A DNA stretch of 64,000 bases from assembly GCA_003255065.1 (NCBI GenBank), contig QAOA01004878.1:702144-766143 (forward strand). The letters run 5' to 3'. This document shows positions 59,188 through 64,000 of the stretch, piece after piece. The stretch's first letter is position 1; the number at the start of each line of letters is the position of its first letter. The stretch comes from Cercis canadensis. Its lineage: Eukaryota; Streptophyta; Magnoliopsida; Fabales; Fabaceae. The notes beneath the pieces were generated by a model. That model made no database searches. It was not told the origin of the DNA and worked only from the letters and a program-made list of their open reading frames with translations. The position numbers and the translations under genes were made by a program.

Positions 59188-60347
59188 ATTGGTAAGTTAT
59201 ACAAGTTAGAACCTTCTTGTGTATATGACCCACAGGGATATGTTTTCAAGAAATTTGATGTGCCAAAAAGGACCAATTTTCCTATGTTTTTTCTTGTCTG
59301 GTTAACTGATTAGAAGATAGTATTGCAAATAGAAGAGATTTTCTAAAGTGAATATTATCTTTAAGATACTGCTATACACATACTTTCCAATCCATCACCT
59401 CGATCAGCCACTTAATCTTAGCTTTGCTCTCCAATCACTTTCATGCAATAACGCGTGTATGACTATTTGGTGATTGAAATTGTACTCCTTTTGGCTTTTG
59501 TCTTTCGTGTTCTCTCGTAGAGTAATTATTTCACCAACACCAACATCACCGTCAAATTTGATAAAAGACTATAAATTCCTCTAATGTTTCCAAGTTATGG
59601 GCCATCTACATTGTACGTACGCAGTCAATTGTTTATGAAAATCTCTCATACGCTAATGAGTACCACCTAACTAAATAGCTAGGATTCTTGGTCTAACACG
59701 TGGAACAAAAGGTAAAAACCCACATTAATTGCCACTCAAGTAGGAGATTTTTCTTCCCGCCCATGAAATGCATGATAAATTTTTTGAGGAGAAGTTTAGT
59801 ACAAGGATTTTTTTTTGAGTTTTTGGGAATTTTATTCTTGGAAATTTTGTTCTCATGAATCTTATAATTTATATTTAGTTGGCCATAAACATTCTTGGAA
59901 ATGTTGAATATTTATTCTTGAAAATCTTATAATTCATGTTTAATTCAAATATTAGTTTCTTAAGAATTTTAGTTATTTTTCTAAAATACCTCTATTTAAA
60001 TTTGGATGAATAAATAAATAAATTATTATTATATATCATTTTTATGGTAAGACTCATATATAACAAGTAATATGAAAAAAAAAACATTTTTTATGCACAA
60101 ATACATTTTTTACTATTATTCTATTACAAATTTGCAAGTGATTATTAGAATCATGTCAAATATGACATGTCCAAAAAGAGTTAATGGGACAGTTTAAGAC
60201 CCCTTTCTTTAATAGACGAGCAATCTATTGAAGGAAATTTGTATTAAGACCTATTTCAAGCTCCATTCTTTTTCTTTCAACATTATTTTATCTGTGTATA
60301 TGTATATTTTTTTTTATATATGCATGTGTTGCATGCTGGTGCTGCAG

Positions 60348-60413
60348 GCATTTAGGAGGTTATATGAACAAGTGGATCTTGGTTGGGTTTATGCCATTAC
60401 AAAATACGAAGCA
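60348..60413 (+). pseudogene. Single exon of a DCC-family (DUF393) thiol-disulfide oxidoreductase-like gene
   Basis: The 66 nt exon has acceptor CTGCAG before it and donor GTAAGT after it, and translates in phase 0 to AFRRLYEQVDLGWVYAITKY-EA. This matches the conserved C-terminal 'AFRRLYE.VGLGWVYA.T' motif I recall from the DCC family. No other exon of such a gene was recognised within several kb, including the Cys-Cys active-site exon. It is therefore most likely an isolated, captured or left-behind exon. Confidence 0.5.
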
Positions 60414-60977
60414 GTAAGTCCTCTTAATATACTCTTCAAAATTACTTGCTATCCAACTAGCATATGAGATATTCTAGAGGCAACAAGACTCACTGCATTC
60501 CAAAATGCTTCAACAATCAGCAATCAGCAATCAACATTCAGAAGTTGTGATTCATTGTAATTATAAATTGTACAACAAGACTCACTAAAACCACTTAATG
60601 TGCTTTTTCACAGAAATGCTACTCTAATCATTTCTAAGCCTAGATTTTAGTGATCTACTTGTGGTCCAACTGTAACTGTCAACAAGGGACATCCTCCCCT
60701 TCACTTATTATAAAATAATGACTATTATTAATATTTTTTGGGTAAAATATAAGAGCTAATGATGAGAGGCAGGGGCATTGCAAAAGTGGGGTTAGAGGAG
60801 AGAGATTGCCCAGATGAACCAACTGAGTTAGTTAGAAATCTGTTTTTGTTGATAATTACAATACTATTTCAAACTTATTATTATATAAGTGAATCTATCT
60901 TCAATAGCCACTCCCTTGCTCTGCACTCCTTCATCCAAATCCATGTTCGGTTGCAACATAATTTGAAAATCAGTGCA

Positions 60978-61121
60978 CTAACTAACCTCCTTAGCAGGTT
61001 TATATACTAACCTATGTCTCTTAACAGACTTATTATTAACCTCCTTTTTATAGATAGCATAGCAAAAGATAATGACTGCAAGAAACAGAACAGGAGAGAT
61101 TAGCCATTGTGTTGTGTCCAT
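60978..61121 (-). CDS. 47-residue single-pass membrane ORF (unknown, tentative)
   Basis: ATG to stop, 47 aa: MDTTQWLISPVLFLAVIIF starts a hydrophobic segment (about residues 6-24), followed by a Lys/Arg-rich tail (KKEVNNKSVKRHRLVYKPAK). The charge pattern suits an N-out/C-in tail-anchored or single-pass topology. I recognise no family. It lies inside the possible TIR element, downstream (minus strand) of the exon-like piece at 62123-62270. It may be a captured gene fragment or chance. Confidence 0.25.
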   Translation of the reverse strand: MDTTQWLISPVLFLAVIIFCYAIYKKEVNNKSVKRHRLVYKPAKEVS

Positions 61122-62122
61122 TTCACTTCTTTGATCCACCTCTTCCTTTTTCTGACTCAGAGTACGAGCAGTAAAAAGACTTTCTAGATGCCAACAGAAC
61201 CCAGCTAAAATCTCACCCCACTTAAACCCCCTATTTAACCCCTATATGAGACAAGTCCATGTGAACTACTTTAAAATTATTGGTTTTCACCTTCAACGTC
61301 AGTAAGGCAATATAAGCAAAGCAAACACAAATATTTAAAAACACTTTGCATAATCTCACTGAAAAGGAAATAAGTTGAAAGTAATAAGCCTAAGAAACCA
61401 AAGTAGGAGGAACAACTTCTGAAATACACCAGATAATGCAAATACTCGCAGTGGTGGAAGTACACCAGATATAAGATGCTGATTTTGAAGTAATAGTCAG
61501 AAAAGAGGCTGAAAAGGTGGTCAGTATATGGGATATTAATGTCTAGAAGGCTAGGTGAAATTTGATGACTATAAAATGATTTGAGTCATAGAAAAATCAT
61601 GTACCCTCATCCTTTCTGGTTTACACTACACCAAGGGATTCTTACATGACTAGCTTTCTACTTGACATTTTTAAGTTTTGAACATGTTATTTAAGTTTTA
61701 ATTGGAGATGAACGAACTTCATGATCAGACAGCTTCAAATTTTATTAACTATAGAGAAATAAGCAAGTCAAAATAAAACACCACAGGATAAGGTATTCTC
61801 ACACAAAATAATAAGAAAAAAAAGGAGAGAAAAAAAAAACTTCAGAAAACACCAAAGAGCATTCATAGATTACATCTCTCCAGTCTTTCTAAATGTCCAT
61901 TAAGGACAACCCTTAATAGACCAAATGCTGAACATGATAAATATGATGAAAAAACAATTGCATCCAACAATAGCTTTGAAGATATAAACCAGAAACACCA
62001 AATTCTATATATCCTATACCACGTACAGCATGCCTACACATATTGCAAAATTTCACGCACAAACTGTAGGGAAACTAGAGAACAACAGTTTGGCCACAAA
62101 AGACTAGAAAGCATTCACGTAC

Positions 62123-62270
62123 CTAAAAAATTGAGTGATTGAAACCAAGGGGAAGCGAGAAGCAGTGGTCGGATGTGAGGAATGGAGGCGGTGGTTACTG
62201 AAGAAGCCTTCTAGAGAGGCAAATGAGTGTGTAGGGATTTTGGGAATAAGGACAAGGGCAAAAGAGACTT
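62123..62270 (-). pseudogene. First-exon-like piece ending in a good splice donor
   Basis: On the minus strand the block is open in one frame (…HSFASLEGF, SSHPTTASRFPLVSITQF) and ends TTTTTTAG followed by GTACGTG, a strong donor. The Ser/Arg/Leu content resembles an organelle-targeting leader, but there is no ATG in frame. A gene 5' fragment captured by the surrounding element is possible. Confidence 0.25.
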
Positions 62271-62731
62271 CTTACATTTTAAAAAAGTTTTCCATATCAT
62301 GGGAATCTAAGAATACCACCCTCCGATGGAAATTATTTTGTGAGAAACTTGTCTCAAAACTGTTTCCAAGAATCTTATTTGTCTGAAAATGTTTTTTTTA
62401 AATCTTGTACCAAACATGGAAATCTTAATTTCCAAAGTCATGATTTCCAAGAAATTAAAAAAAATTCATGTACCAAACGGTTCCTGAAAGAAAACTCTAC
62501 CCTACAAGTTATAGAAAATGTTCAACTTCTATTTCCACGTGCAGTAGAATCACTATACACATGCACGTGTTAAGGAAAAAGACTATTTTTTTTTTTCTTT
62601 TTTTGCTTTCTCACCTAATAACAAGACAGCACTAAACTAACCTAAAATTAAGTAAAACTAGACAATTGAACTAGCGAAACTGCAAAAGGTTACACATTAC
62701 TATAAAAGATAACAATTTTTGGCCCCTAATT

Positions 62732-62822
62732 TTTTGTACTTTTGGCTACAATTTCTGATTAGAATATGGAATTCACAAGTTCTAAAGACAACCTCAGTAT
62801 CACTCGACTACAAACAATTTGG
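62732..62822 (-). mobile_element. SINE-like repeat, family C, with 16 bp target duplications
   Basis: Flanked by TTTTTGGCCCCTAATT (62716-62731) and TTTTTGGCTCCTAATT (62823-62838), differing at one base. The interior 'acaagttctaaagacaacctcagtatcactcgac' is shared with 21298-21390 and others. The duplication defines the ends of this family: about 91 bp here. Confidence 0.75.
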
Positions 62823-63023
62823 TTTTTGGCTCCTAATTACTAAAAGATGAACTTGTTTAAGTGAACAATATTCTTATTCCTTATATATATTATACTGGAT
62901 TTTCACAAACCTTTACACATGTAGTTGATCATAACATTGATATAGATTATGAGATAGTTTGCTCAAATTAAGCAATTAAGAAAAAAAAATATGGATTAAG
63001 ACGAAAAAGGGCAAATTAATTTT

Positions 63024-63246
63024 TAGGAACTGCTAAGCTACCTCTCTAAGAGGGGGTAATGCTATCCTCACATAATTGGGTGGGTTCGGTTGGGACCCAC
63101 CTAATGATTTTAGTGTATTTGTAAAGATTTAAAAAAATTGAGTCACTTAATATATGTCAGAACATATAGTTCCTTATAAAATACAAGAAAAACATGATAT
63201 AGAAAAATGTGTCAATAAGCAACTATTTTCTAGTATGTTTTCTGAC

Positions 63247-63297
<51 letters not shown>

Positions 63298-63456
63298 NTA
63301 TAAGGAATTGTGTGTTTCTACACATACTAGGTGACTTAATTTTTCTAGATCTTCGCAATTACACCAAAATTATCCTTTAAGTCCCACTAGACCCCACATA
63401 AAACCCTAACCAAAGATGATATGAGGTAGCATTACGGGGGTAGTCTAGCAATTCCC
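63024..63456. mobile_element. hAT-like MITE with poly-T tract (433 bp)
   Basis: Left end TAGGAACTGCTAAGCTACC and reversed right end GGGAATTGCTAGACTACC form imperfect TIRs, followed on both arms by 'GGTAATGCTA.CCTCA'. TTAATTTT flanks both sides (63016-63023 and 63457-63464), an 8 bp duplication as made by hAT transposases. A T-run of about 50 with an N at 63298 lies inside. Inner sequences 'gaacatatagttccttat' and 'ataaggaattgtgtg' are also roughly inverted. Confidence 0.7.
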
Positions 63457-63693
63457 TTAATTTTCTTAACATTTTTATCACTATTATATTTCTCATCACT
63501 TGTATCATTTTCAGAAAGGACGAACTATTTGACTGCATGGGTGCCTTTCCCACTTAATTAGGTATTAGAAGGTCACAACTCATCAATATCTACATAGGTC
63601 CCTCTTCTTCCGATTCTGCGCTTAAATTCTTTATAGCACAAAGAGTTAAGCATTATCGTGTTCTCTGTCTCTATCAGGCGCTACCAATGGAGA

Positions 63694-64000
63694 ATGAAAA
63701 ATAATTTCGAAGTGGAGAGCAGGAGAGGTGAGAAAGGTATGACTTTTATATCTGATGTTTATTAATTGAGTAAAATATTAATAAGAAGAAAAGAAACCCA
63801 CAAGAAAGCTCCAATACTCTTCCTTTGTGGCGAAGTAATATTATTGTGGATTTGAAGTGACATGTTCTAAATGTTTTGTTTTTTTCGTAGAAATATTTGT
63901 GGATCCGAGTCAGGGACACGGTTTCAAGGGGCCGGGGCTATGTTCATATTGTTCTTATCGGTCGGTTTGTCCAACACCATCAGCAACTATGAGATATAAA
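63694..64000 (+). CDS. Possible 5' part of a gene running off the right edge (tentative)
   Basis: A candidate exon starts at ATG 63694 (MKNNFEVESRR) and ends with AGAG/GTGAGA at 63727/63728. A T-rich acceptor (gtttttttcgtag) at 63890 opens a second exon that stays open in the joined frame to the window end (…VDPSQGHGFKGPGLCSYC…). In another frame the same exon gives a hydrophobic ending GAMFILFLSVGLSNTISNY before a stop, so the true frame is uncertain. An earlier ATG at 63687 gives only MENEK-stop. I do not recognise a family. Confidence 0.3.

Larger units (their letters stand above)
59794..62485. mobile_element. Possible large TIR element with gene fragments (about 2.7 kb)
   Basis: The left boundary GTTTAGTACAAGGATTTTTTTT and the right boundary read in reverse, GTTTGGTACATGAATTTTTTTT, are similar, and both continue with 'tttcttggaaat'-type phrases. 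The interior differs in composition and holds three gene-like pieces (60348-60413, 60978-61121, 62123-62270). Gene fragments inside TIRs are characteristic of Pack-MULE-type elements. No target duplication was found, so the boundaries are tentative. Confidence 0.35.

Overview
The window is nuclear DNA from a flowering plant, most likely a woody eudicot. The evidence is spliced genes with GT-AG introns, plant-only gene families (GASA/snakin, ZF-HD, MIF, R2R3-MYB), AT-rich intergenic DNA and many short non-autonomous transposons. Isolated single N bases look like collapsed assembly gaps. There are no rRNA genes, CRISPR arrays or prokaryotic features, and no intact transposon-encoded protein was recognised.

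Five protein-coding genes can be supported. (1) RRP7, minus strand, 1839-4600, seven coding exons, a nucleolar pre-rRNA processing factor; its promoter side carries four TGGGCC/GGCCCA elements. (2) A GASA6-type snakin peptide, minus strand, 6689-7606, four exons, 12 cysteines. (3) A zinc-finger homeodomain transcription factor close to Arabidopsis ZHD8/9/10, plus strand, 24436-25461, one exon, with four short upstream ATGs in its leader. (4) A mini zinc finger (MIF) protein, minus strand, 37166-37453, with an in-frame upstream ATG. (5) An R2R3-MYB of subgroup 1 (MYB30/31/60/94/96/306 group), minus strand, 50817-52020, three exons. A possible partial gene starts near the right edge (about 63694), and 59.8-62.5 kb holds gene-like fragments (a DCC-family exon and a 47-codon membrane ORF) inside what may be a large TIR element.

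The genes form a loose group of developmental and hormone-response genes. MIF proteins are known to pair with ZF-HD proteins and block them, so a ZHD gene and a MIF gene 12 kb apart make a regulator and its antagonist in one neighbourhood. As I recall, Arabidopsis has MYB30-MIF2-ZHD9 and MYB31-MIF1-GASA6 as adjacent genes on two chromosomes; this window seems to keep the combined order GASA-ZHD-MIF-MYB in one place.

The rest (over 85 percent) is intergenic. Layout: 0-1.5 kb TIR elements; 1.8-7.7 kb RRP7 and GASA; 8-24 kb repeats (a hairpin-core MITE, a TRIM-like element, SINEs, a Tourist-like MITE) and then the ZHD promoter with a triple CACGTG cluster; 24-25.5 kb ZHD; 25-37 kb SINEs and a second Tourist-like copy; 37 kb MIF; 38-50 kb repeats; 51-52 kb MYB; 52-64 kb mostly repeats. 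The most unusual signal is a set of long-TIR elements (977-1506, 8661-9013, 41991-42567, 57716-58210) with 7-9 bp target duplications. Their cores are arrays of short hairpins, and in three of them the stems share a GCGTGTYC/GRACACGC-like sequence.
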